Positions 1 to 6,543 of a DNA stretch of 6,977 bases are shown here, in pieces (the stretch's first letter is position 1; each line of letters opens with the position of its first letter). Origin of the DNA: Actinomycetota bacterium. Its GTDB lineage: Bacteria; Actinomycetota; Thermoleophilia; Gaiellales; Gaiellaceae. The notes beneath the pieces were generated by a model. It saw only the letters and a program-made list of their open reading frames with translations, was not told the DNA's origin and did not search any database. The position numbers and the translations under genes are program-made. The stretch covers positions 1-6,977 of the forward strand of contig JACCZA010000357.1 of assembly GCA_013696185.1 (NCBI GenBank). Reading direction: 5' to 3'.

Positions 1-1
1 C

Positions 2-301
2 TCCGGCAGGGCGGGTCGGGCGTCGCGGCCCGCGGCGGCCGCGCGAGGGCGCGGTGGACGGATCGTCCAGCCGCCCTCGTGGCGCCGGGTGGGCAGACGG
101 GCGCTCATCTTCGCGCCGTTCATGTTCCTCGTCATCTCGCTGACGGCGTCCGAGCTGAGACCCGCCGCCCGGGTAGTGCAGACGCTCCTCTTCCTGCTCG
201 TCTTCCTGCCCTTCAGCTACGTGATGGACACGGTCCTCTACCGGCGCATGCAGAAGCGCTCGGGCGACGTCGAGCCGCGGCCGAGCGGCCGGAGCAGCTA
301 A
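2..301 (+). CDS. Small two-helix membrane protein, 5'-partial, family not recognised
   Basis: The frame is open from the left edge and ends at TAA 299-301. The only start codon inside the window is GTG at 89, which would give 70 residues. The upstream in-frame reading (Arg/Ala/Gly-rich, then RIVQPPSWRR just before the GTG) looks like a genuine cytoplasmic basic tail, so the real start probably lies outside the window. Counted from the GTG, two hydrophobic stretches are visible at about residues 5-21 and 29-50, with a short polar link (SELRPAAR) and a basic C-terminal tail (YRRMQKR). This predicts a small hairpin protein of the inner membrane with both ends inside. The topology recalls small actinobacterial membrane proteins such as DUF3099, but I cannot assign a family and propose no function. 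It is convergent with the cupin gene, sharing the bases of the stop codons. Confidence 0.6.
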   Translation, partial: SGRAGRASRPAAAARGRGGRIVQPPSWRRVGRRALIFAPFMFLVISLTASELRPAARVVQTLLFLLVFLPFSYVMDTVLYRRMQKRSGDVEPRPSGRSS

Positions 302-639
302 AGGGCTCGCTCCTCGCCCCGGTAGTGACCCTCGCCGGGCCACGGCGCAAGCAGGAGCAGGAGCCTCGCGCCGCCCTCGCTCGAGATCGCGTGGCGCTCG
401 TCCCGACCGAAGGCGAGGAACGTGCCGGTCGGAGCCTCGATCGTCTCTCCTCCCGACTCGACGCGCGCGCTCCCCTCGACGATCGCCACGTAGGCGTTCT
501 CCTTGACCTGGTGCTCGCCGAGCTCCTGCCCGGGCTCGAGCGCGATCAGCACCGCACGGGCCTGTCCGTCGGAGTGGACGACCACGGGCGAGCGGCTGCC
601 GCCGGGCGTCTCGAGCTCGAGGAGATTCGCGACCTGCAT
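298..639 (-). CDS. Small single-domain cupin protein
   Basis: Read on the minus strand from ATG (639-637) to TAG (300-298), this gives 113 residues, the usual size of a single-domain cupin. Cupin motif 1 is seen as G37...H43-Q-V-K-E47...G56, and motif 2 as P70-T-G72...H83, so H43, E47 and H83 are candidate metal ligands. The second His of the usual HxH is replaced by Val45. The C-terminus has a hydrophobic strand (residues 93-98) and a charged tail. Such cupins bind a metal and may be enzymes, sensors or storage folds; the substrate cannot be told from sequence. The frame stays open far upstream, but that is antisense to the hydrolase gene and is not credible as coding. The Met was chosen because cupin similarity begins just after it and a TACGAT box lies 12 bases upstream. 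The gene stands alone, divergent from the hisS-aspS operon. Confidence 0.8.
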   Translation of the reverse strand: MQVANLLELETPGGSRSPVVVHSDGQARAVLIALEPGQELGEHQVKENAYVAIVEGSARVESGGETIEAPTGTFLAFGRDERHAISSEGGARLLLLLAPWPGEGHYRGEERAL

Positions 640-651
640 CGGGCTCGGGGC

Positions 652-657
652 ATCGTA
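652..657 (-). promoter_or_regulatory. Possible -10 box of the cupin gene
   Basis: On the minus strand the hexamer TACGAT fits the TAnnnT pattern and lies 12 bases before the cupin ATG, predicting a leader of only about six bases. No convincing -35 box is visible, and no Shine-Dalgarno sequence precedes the ATG. Confidence 0.3.
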
Positions 658-723
658 GACGCACCCGTTCCGCCTCGCGCGGGCAGGCACTCGCGGGCCG
701 GAAGGAGCCCCGGGGAGCGCCGT

Positions 724-729
724 TACACT
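724..729 (+). promoter_or_regulatory. Possible -10 box of the hydrolase-hisS-aspS operon
   Basis: TACACT fits TAnnnT and lies nine bases before the GTG start at 739. Transcription would start at about 735-737, giving a nearly leaderless mRNA. No clear -35 hexamer is seen. The region 640-738 between the divergent cupin and hydrolase genes would therefore hold both promoters; nothing else stands out in it. Confidence 0.4.
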
Positions 730-738
730 CACTCGCCC

Positions 739-1371
739 GTGCCGCTCGCCGTCGATCGCTTCCAGCTCGGGCCCGTGCAGACGAACTGCTACCTGGTGCG
801 GGCGAATGCCGCCGCCGGCGAGGCCGTGCTGATCGATCCCGGCGCCGAGGCGGCGGTGCTCGAGCTCGAGCTGCAGCGAGCGGGCGCGCGCTGTGTCGCG
901 ATCCTGATCACCCACTCCCACTTCGACCACATCGGCGCCGTCGCCGAGCTGGCCGAGGCGACGGGAGCCCCCGTGCACATCTCGGCGCAGGAGGCCGTCG
1001 TGCTCGAGACGCCCGAGCGCTTCTACCCGGGTCTCGGCGTGCGGGCGTTCAGCCCCGACGTCCGCCTCGCGGGCGACGAGTCGCTCGAGCTCGCCGGGAT
1101 CCGCTTCCGGACGCTCAGGGTGCCCGGGCACTCCCCCGGACACGTCGCCTTCCTCGCCGACGGGGCGCTCTTCTCGGGGGACGTCCTCTTCGCCGGCTCC
1201 GTCGGCCGGACCGACCTCCCGTTCTCGAGTTGGGAGACCCTGCTCGAGTCGATCCGCGCCCTGGCCGGCCTCCTGCCCCCGGACACGGTGGTCTACGCCG
1301 GCCACGGCCCGCCCACGACTCTCGGGGACGAGCTCGCCCGCAACCCGTTCCTCGCCGAGCTGCGCGCGTGA
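739..1371 (+). CDS. MBL-fold metallo-hydrolase, glyoxalase II-like
   Basis: This is a 210-residue single-domain metallo-beta-lactamase-fold protein, the usual length for short glyoxalase-II-like (YcbL/YqgX type) hydrolases. It begins with the family pattern (FQLGPVQTNCYLV, residues 8-20) followed by the strand ending ...LIDPGA. The metal site is complete: T58-H59-S-H61-F-D63-H64, then H131 in GHSPGH, D148 in FSGDVLF, and H189 in YAGHGP, predicting a binuclear zinc site. Members hydrolyse thioesters such as S-lactoyl conjugates or related small molecules; the true substrate is unknown. GTG 739 is chosen because the conserved N-terminus starts there and a TACACT box lies just upstream; the frame is open further upstream but is antisense to the cupin. 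The gene overlaps hisS by four bases (GTGA), so the two are translationally coupled. Genes of this family are often found just upstream of hisS in other bacteria. Confidence 0.9.
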   Translation: MPLAVDRFQLGPVQTNCYLVRANAAAGEAVLIDPGAEAAVLELELQRAGARCVAILITHSHFDHIGAVAELAEATGAPVHISAQEAVVLETPERFYPGLGVRAFSPDVRLAGDESLELAGIRFRTLRVPGHSPGHVAFLADGALFSGDVLFAGSVGRTDLPFSSWETLLESIRALAGLLPPDTVVYAGHGPPTTLGDELARNPFLAELRA

Positions 1372-2593
1372 TCAAGGCGCCGCGCGGCACCCACGACGTG
1401 CTGCCGGCCGAGCAGCCGCTCTGGGCGCGCGTGCTCGGGGAGGCCGAGGCGCTCTGCGGCGCCTACGGCTACCGGCGCATCGTCACCCCCGGCTTCGAGG
1501 AGACGGAGCTCTTCAAGCGCACCTCCGGCGGAGGCTCGGACATCGTCCAGAAGGAGATGTACACGTTCGCCGACCGGAGTGGGCGCTCGCTCACCCTGCG
1601 GCCGGAGGCCACCGCCGCGATCGCGCGCGCCTACGTCGAGCACGGCCTCGCGCGGGAGCCGCAGCCGCAGAAGCTCTACACCGTCGCACCGCTCTACCGC
1701 TACGCGGCGCCCCAGCGCGGCCGCTACCGCGAGCACTGGCAGGTGTCGGTCGAGGCGCTCGGCTCGGCCGACCCCGCGCTCGACGCCGAGCTGATCCAGC
1801 TCTACTCCGAGCTCCTGCGCCGCCTCGGCGTGACCGACTACGAGCTGCTCCTGAACTCGATCGGCGACGCCGCGTGCAGGCCCGCCTACCTCGAGCGGCT
1901 CTCGGCCTGGCTCGACCGGCACGCCGATCTGCTCGACGCCGAGGCGCGGGGCAAGGTGGAGACGAGCCCGCTGCGCGTGTTCGACGTCAAGAGTTCGCGC
2001 GTACGCGAGGCGCTCGAGGCTGCCCCGAAGATCGGCGACTCGCTCTGCGCCGCCTGCGAGGAGCATTTCGCCGCGGTGCGTTGCACGCTCGACGCCCTCG
2101 GCGTCTCCTACCGGCTCGAGCCGACGCTCGTCCGCGGCCTGGACTACTACACGCGCACGACGTGGCAGTTCGAGGGCCCCGACGGGGGGCAGCAGAGCAC
2201 GCTCTCGGGCGGCGGGCGCTACGACGGCCTCGTCGAGGAGATCGGCGGGGCCGCCACGCCCGGCGTCGGCTTCGGGGCGGGCATCGAGCGGCTGCTGCTC
2301 GCGCTCGCCGCGGCGGGCGCGAGCGCCGATCCCCCGTCGCTCGACGTCTTCTTCGTGCTCGACGACGGCGCGCCGCGCGAGCGGGTGCTCGCCGCGATGG
2401 CCGAGCTCCGTCGACGCGGCCTCGCCTGCGACACGGACTACGCCTCGCGCTCCCTGCGCGGGCAGCTCACCCAGGCCGGCCGGCTGGGCGCTGCGCGGAC
2501 GGTGATCGCAGGCCCGGCGCGCGCCGTCGTGCGCGAGCGCGGGCGCCCCGATCTCGAGGTGTCGCTCGCCGAGCTCGCGGCTACGCTCGCCGG

Positions 2594-2597
<4 letters not shown>
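1368..2597 (+). CDS. hisS: Histidyl-tRNA synthetase
   Basis: A class II synthetase of 409 residues (family about 400-430), charging tRNA-His with histidine in the cytoplasm. From GTG 1368 it opens with the typical KAPRGTHDVLP. Motif 1 lies around PGFEETELF (41-49), the ATP/His pocket at TLRPEATA (76-83), and motif 2 at 108-133 with R111, Q125 and E129 in place. The histidine-specific motifs follow: RGLDYYT (R256-T262) and SGGGRYDGL (280 onward). Motif 3 is GFGAGIERLLL (E307, R308). A CxxC pair lies in SLCAACEEHF. The C-terminal anticodon-binding domain starts near LDVFFVLD. Motif 2 reads YRYAAPQ where the family usually has FRYERPQ, so the Glu of the class II fRxE signature is Ala113. A HisZ-type paralogue is unlikely, since the RGLDYYT motif and anticodon domain are present. 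The gene overlaps the hydrolase upstream and aspS downstream by four bases each. Confidence 0.96.
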
Positions 2598-4338
<1,741 letters not shown>

Positions 4339-4342
<4 letters not shown>

Positions 4343-4767
4343 CGTCCGGTCTCGCCCAGCGGCAGATCGTGCTCGCCGCGGCGGCGCTGCTCGCGGTCGT
4401 CGTTGCGCTCGTCCTCGCCTCCCTCGCCGGTGGCTCGGCGAGCGAGGAAGAAGGGTTGCCGCAGTCGGTCCCGGCGCCCGGCGGCGGCTGGTACCGGGGG
4501 CTCGCTGCCCCCTATCGGTTCCCCCGCTCGGCGACGCAGACCTCCTGCGGCCATCCGGCGACGTCCAAGACGAACGGCGTCGGCCACCCGGCGCTGCCCT
4601 GCGGCGCGAAGATCTACCTCCTGCTCGAGGGCCGGCAGGTGCTGACGCAGGTGGTCGACCGCGGCACGGGACGGCCCGGCCGCGAGTTCGACGTCACCGA
4701 GCCGCTCGCGCGCGCGCTCGGCCTCAGCGGCATCCAGCCGATCGAGTGGCGGTTCGCCCGGGAGTAG
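4339..4767 (+). CDS. Membrane-anchored RlpA-like double-psi beta-barrel protein
   Basis: 142 residues from ATG 4339, which overlaps the aspS stop (ATGA) and is preceded by a G-rich Shine-Dalgarno-like stretch. Residues 10-30 form one strong hydrophobic segment with no obvious lipobox, so it is a signal anchor or an uncleaved signal peptide. A Ser/Glu/Pro/Gly-rich linker (about 31-50) leads to a double-psi beta-barrel domain (about 51-140). There the pattern HPALPCGAKIYLLL (83-96), VVDRGTGRPGREFDV (105-119) and LARALGL (123-129) follows the RlpA/expansin-like signature of LPfGt, vvDRGP, gRxiDls and AAxxLG. Cys70 and Cys88 could form an extracytoplasmic disulfide. RlpA-family proteins bind or cleave peptidoglycan glycans; whether this short form is an enzyme is unknown. 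It is the last gene of the operon, and its link to tRNA charging is not evident. Confidence 0.82.
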
Positions 4768-4777
4768 GAGGAGCGTC

Positions 4778-4783
4778 TAGACT
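4778..4783 (+). promoter_or_regulatory. -10 box for the 6S RNA candidate
   Basis: TAGACT, 10 bases after the stop of the preceding gene, is a good TAnnnT box. It predicts a transcription start at about 4789-4791. A TTCGCC at 4753-4758 could be a poor -35 element with a 19-base spacer. The position agrees with an RNA of about 180 bases ending at the hairpin at 4936-4965. Confidence 0.45.
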
Positions 4784-4788
4784 GCGCG

Positions 4789-4968
4789 GCCTCGAGCCTG
4801 TGCGCGGCTCCGCGCATTCCGATGTAGAACCAATACAGATCGACAGGGAGCCCGGGTCCGGCCTCGCGTCGGCAGGGCACCCACCTGGCTTGCCAGGTTC
4901 CCTCGGGCGTGGAGTTCGACGGCAGGCTGGAGGATGATGGGGGGAGCCGAGAGGTTCCCCCCATCTGT
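4789..4968 (+). ncRNA. ssrS: Probable 6S RNA (RNA polymerase-binding regulator)
   Basis: A non-coding stretch of about 180 bases, the normal 6S size, lies between a TAGACT box and a terminator hairpin. Its core is a long irregular hairpin from 4857 to 4931. The base is an 8-bp helix (4857-4864 with 4924-4931), followed by a 2x2 internal loop and a 5-bp helix (4867-4871 with 4917-4921). AGGG/CCCT pairing (4874-4877 with 4900-4903) leads to the apical ACCTGG-CTTG-CCAGGT (4883-4898). The pattern GGCACCCACCT...AGGTTC and the later CGACGGCAGGC resemble the apical part of known 6S RNAs. The 5' strand before the core (about 4816-4845) is markedly AT-richer than its surroundings, as expected of the open-complex-mimicking bubble. 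A closing helix could form from GGCTCC (4806-4811) and GGAGCC (4943-4948). The position just downstream of hisS-aspS matches the 6S-1 gene of Bacillus subtilis. 6S RNA binds the house-keeping holoenzyme in stationary phase. The identification was made by eye; the exact ends are uncertain. Confidence 0.62.
4936..4965 (+). terminator. Intrinsic terminator-like hairpin, 13 bp with GAGA loop
   Basis: Bases 4936-4948 pair with 4953-4965 without a mismatch (one G-U), enclosing a GAGA (GNRA) tetraloop. The stem includes six consecutive G-C pairs (4939-4944 with 4957-4962). The following TGTTCT is only a weak T-tract, which is common in GC-rich actinobacteria. It is well placed to end the 6S RNA and any read-through from the hisS-aspS operon. 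It competes with the GGCTCC/GGAGCC closing pairing of the 6S candidate. Confidence 0.65.
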
Positions 4969-4971
4969 TCT

Positions 4972-4983
4972 CCCCCCGGGGGG
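4972..4983. repeat. Self-complementary C6G6 block
   Basis: Six C followed directly by six G. Together with the G6 at 4939-4944 and the C6 at 4957-4962 it makes four complementary homopolymer blocks within 45 bases, allowing alternative pairings (4957-4962 with 4978-4983 instead of with 4939-4944). Confidence 0.6.
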
Positions 4984-5028
4984 CGGCCGAGCGGGCGCGC
5001 GATCGAGGCGCCGGGGCAGTCGCGACAG

Positions 5029-5047
5029 ACCGGGGTCAGACCCCGGT
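5029..5047. repeat. Perfect 9-bp inverted repeat, copy 1 (ACCGGGGTC-A-GACCCCGGT)
   Basis: A 19-base perfect palindrome with one central base. As DNA it could be an operator or a REP-like element; as RNA it would fold into an 8-bp stem with a CAG loop. It is followed by AGCAAACG, not by a T-tract, so it is not an obvious terminator. Confidence 0.75.
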
Positions 5048-5120
5048 AGCAAACGCGCGTGGCGGCCGGGTCTCGAATGCGGGTCGGGAGCGTGACGGTC
5101 TCGGAGGCTCGCGCGCCTCG

Positions 5121-5139
5121 ACCGGGGTCGGACCCCGCT
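5121..5139. repeat. Inverted repeat, copy 2 (ACCGGGGTC-G-GACCCCGCT)
   Basis: Same palindrome as copy 1, with a central G and one mismatch in the outer arm (C5122 opposite C5138). The core GGGGTC/GACCCC is intact. Confidence 0.7.
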
Positions 5140-5261
5140 AGCAGGCGGACTGTCGCAGCCGTGTCTCGGATTGTGTCGAGAGGCACACGGTCGGACGCTC
5201 GCGCGTCGTCTTGCGGCGCGCCCCGCGCGCCTGGGCCTTCGAGCCCGTGGACGGACCCGGC

Positions 5262-5267
5262 TAGCCT
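5262..5267 (+). promoter_or_regulatory. Possible -10 box of mnmA, leaderless type
   Basis: TAGCCT fits TAnnnT and ends six bases before GTG 5274, the spacing expected when transcription starts at the start codon. TTCGAG at 5238-5243 could be a weak -35 with an 18-base spacer. The box overlaps the third, partial copy of the repeat head (5253-5265), so whatever binds or shapes that repeat could affect mnmA transcription. Confidence 0.45.
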
Positions 5268-5273
5268 GTGAGG

Positions 5274-6533
5274 GTGATCGAGGCCACGGGGGACTCGGCG
5301 CGTGGGGAGGAGTGGGCGTTCGTCCGGCTCGCGATCGAGGGCGGCCGGATCGTGGATGCCGACGCGGACGGCCTCGAGTCTCCCCTTCGCGGGTTGACCC
5401 TGCTCGAGGCCGCAGCCGTTCCCGGCGAGACGCTGGCCGCCGACGCGCTCGCAAATGCGCTCGGCCCCGTCTTCCGCGCCAAGGCGAAGCCGGGCCGCGT
5501 CGCCGTCGCGATGAGCGGCGGCGTCGACAGCGCCGTCGCCCTCCTTCGCGCCGGCCCCGACGCCGTCGGCGTCACGCTCAGACTCTGGCTCGACCCGGCC
5601 GGGCCGGATTCGGAGCGCGCGTGCTGCTCACCGGCGGCCGTGATCGCGGCCCGCGAGACGTGTCACGCCCTCGGGCTGCCACACGTGACGCTCGACCTGC
5701 GCGACGTCTTTCGCGCGCTCGTCGTCGCGCCCTTCGTCGACGGCTACGCCCGCGGCGAGACGCCGAACCCCTGCGGTCGGTGCAACGGCAGCTTCCGCTT
5801 CGACGAACTACTCCGATTCGCCGAGCGCGCCGGTGCGCCGACGCTCTGGACCGGCCACTACGCCGCGGTCGTCGAGCGCGACGGCCGGCGGCTGCTCGCG
5901 CGTGGAGTCGACCCGACGAAGGACCAGTCGTACATGCTGGCCACGCTCGACCCGGCGCTGCTCGACCGGATCGGGTTCCCGCTCGGCGCGGACACGAAGA
6001 CCGCGGTGCGGGCGGAGGCCGGCAACGCCGGACTCGCCGCCGCCGAGCGCCGCGAGAGCCAGGAGGCGTGCTTTCTCGCCGGCGACGACTACCGCGCCTT
6101 CCTTGAACGCCAGGGCGTGACGGCGAGCGACGGCCCGATCCTCGACGAGGACGGCCGCGAGCTCGGCCGGCACGACGGCTCGTGGCGGTACACCCCCGGC
6201 CAGCGGCGCGGGCTCGGCGTGGCTGCGACCCAGCCGCTCTACGCACTCAGGACGAACGCAGCGACGAACACCGTCGTCGTCGGGCCGAGGGCGGCGCTCG
6301 AGATCAGGCGCGTCGAGGTGACCGGCAGGCTGCACCTCCCGGTGGACCGGGCCGACGCCAAGCTGCGCTATCGCTCGCCCGCGCTCCCCGCTCGCGTACG
6401 GCCGACCGACGACGGCTTCGCCCTCGAGCTCGAGGAACCGGCCTTCGGCGTGGCGGTCGGCCAGGTCGTGGCGCTGTACGACGACGGTGCGATCGTCGGG
6501 TCCGGTGTGGTGTCGTCCGCGAGTCGTAACTAG
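5274..6533 (+). CDS. mnmA: tRNA 2-thiouridine(34) synthase MnmA with N-terminal IscU-like extension
   Basis: 419 residues from GTG 5274 (421 from GTG 5268), against about 360 for typical MnmA. MnmA activates U34 of tRNA-Lys, -Glu and -Gln with ATP and inserts sulfur from a cysteine desulfurase relay. The PP-loop is SGGVDS (81-86). ACC (116-118) and PNPCGRCN (164-171) give C167 and C170; C170 corresponds to E. coli Cys102. DPTKDQSYML starts at D213, and SQEACF carries C266, equivalent to E. coli Cys199. The C-terminal beta-barrel follows (about 325-415). The first 65 or so residues precede the normal start of the family: GDSARGEEW...VRLAIEGGRIVDA...GETLAADAL follows the IscU/NifU scaffold pattern, but the cysteines are absent (R10 and L34/E35 at their places). 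GTG 5274 is preferred because TAGCCT ends six bases upstream and no Shine-Dalgarno is present. The stop codon overlaps the -10 box of the next gene. Confidence 0.93.
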   Translation: MIEATGDSARGEEWAFVRLAIEGGRIVDADADGLESPLRGLTLLEAAAVPGETLAADALANALGPVFRAKAKPGRVAVAMSGGVDSAVALLRAGPDAVGVTLRLWLDPAGPDSERACCSPAAVIAARETCHALGLPHVTLDLRDVFRALVVAPFVDGYARGETPNPCGRCNGSFRFDELLRFAERAGAPTLWTGHYAAVVERDGRRLLARGVDPTKDQSYMLATLDPALLDRIGFPLGADTKTAVRAEAGNAGLAAAERRESQEACFLAGDDYRAFLERQGVTASDGPILDEDGRELGRHDGSWRYTPGQRRGLGVAATQPLYALRTNAATNTVVVGPRAALEIRRVEVTGRLHLPVDRADAKLRYRSPALPARVRPTDDGFALELEEPAFGVAVGQVVALYDDGAIVGSGVVSSASRN

Positions 6534-6536
6534 GAT
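6531..6536 (+). promoter_or_regulatory. -10 box of the DUF948-like gene, overlapping the mnmA stop
   Basis: TAGGAT begins with the TAG stop codon of mnmA and ends seven bases before ATG 6544, the spacing of a leaderless promoter. No Shine-Dalgarno sequence lies between (CAAGCGA). No clear -35 was found. Confidence 0.45.
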
Positions 6537-6543
6537 CAAGCGA

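Larger units (their letters stand above)
5028..5205 (+). repeat. Imperfect tandem repeat, two units of about 91 bases, palindrome-headed
   Basis: Unit 1 runs from about 5028 to 5119 and unit 2 from about 5120 to 5210. Each begins with GACCGGGGTC-R-GACCCCGS-TAGC, and 92 bases separate the two TAGC motifs. Further shared blocks are GTCTCG, GTCG-GAG, ACGGTC and GCTCGCGCG (5107-5115 and 5197-5205, 90 apart). A hand alignment matches roughly 65 of 89 positions, with a few 1-2 base gaps. There is no sign of coding: the differences do not follow a codon rhythm. A third, partial copy of the head, GGACCCGGCTAGC, lies at 5253-5265 at the start of mnmA. The stretch 4984-5267 holds nothing else I recognise. 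Confidence 0.7.

Noticed and set aside
79..738. Upstream extension of the MBL hydrolase reading frame back to GTG 79
   Set aside because: The added 220 residues are Arg/Ala/Gly-rich, run antisense to the cupin gene and across the first gene, and precede the conserved family N-terminus. GC-rich DNA often leaves such frames open.
640..1305. Long minus-strand extension of the cupin frame
   Set aside because: It is antisense to the hydrolase gene with no domain resemblance; cupin similarity starts at the ATG at 639.
1293..2066. Minus-strand open frame opposite hisS
   Set aside because: It is a shadow of hisS with no motifs; the sense-strand protein is certain.
4801..4816. Local hairpin TGCGCG-GCTC-CGCGCA as a terminator of the hisS-aspS operon
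   Set aside because: No T-tract follows, and it lies inside the 6S candidate near the predicted transcription start, where it more likely is an alternative 5' fold.
4801..4950. SRP (4.5S) RNA, RNase P RNA or tmRNA as the identity of the structured interval
   Set aside because: The SRP apical signature around GGAAGGAAGCAGC is absent, the length is too short for RNase P or tmRNA, and no tRNA-like or tag-coding part is seen; 6S fits best.
5172..5187. GAGA-loop hairpin TGTGTC/GGCACA as a conserved RNA element of the tandem repeat
   Set aside because: The corresponding bases of the first unit do not form the stem, so it is not a shared feature of the repeat.
5028..5205. CRISPR array
   Set aside because: Only two to three degenerate palindromic copies with similar, not unique, intervening sequence; no cas genes in the window.
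4614..5454. Minus-strand frames across the 6S/repeat interval
   Set aside because: Low-complexity translations with no start signal; the interval is better explained by RNA structure and repeats.
5171..6106. Plus-strand frame starting in the repeat region and overlapping mnmA
   Set aside because: The product is a low-complexity Arg/Ala/Pro chain in another frame of mnmA.
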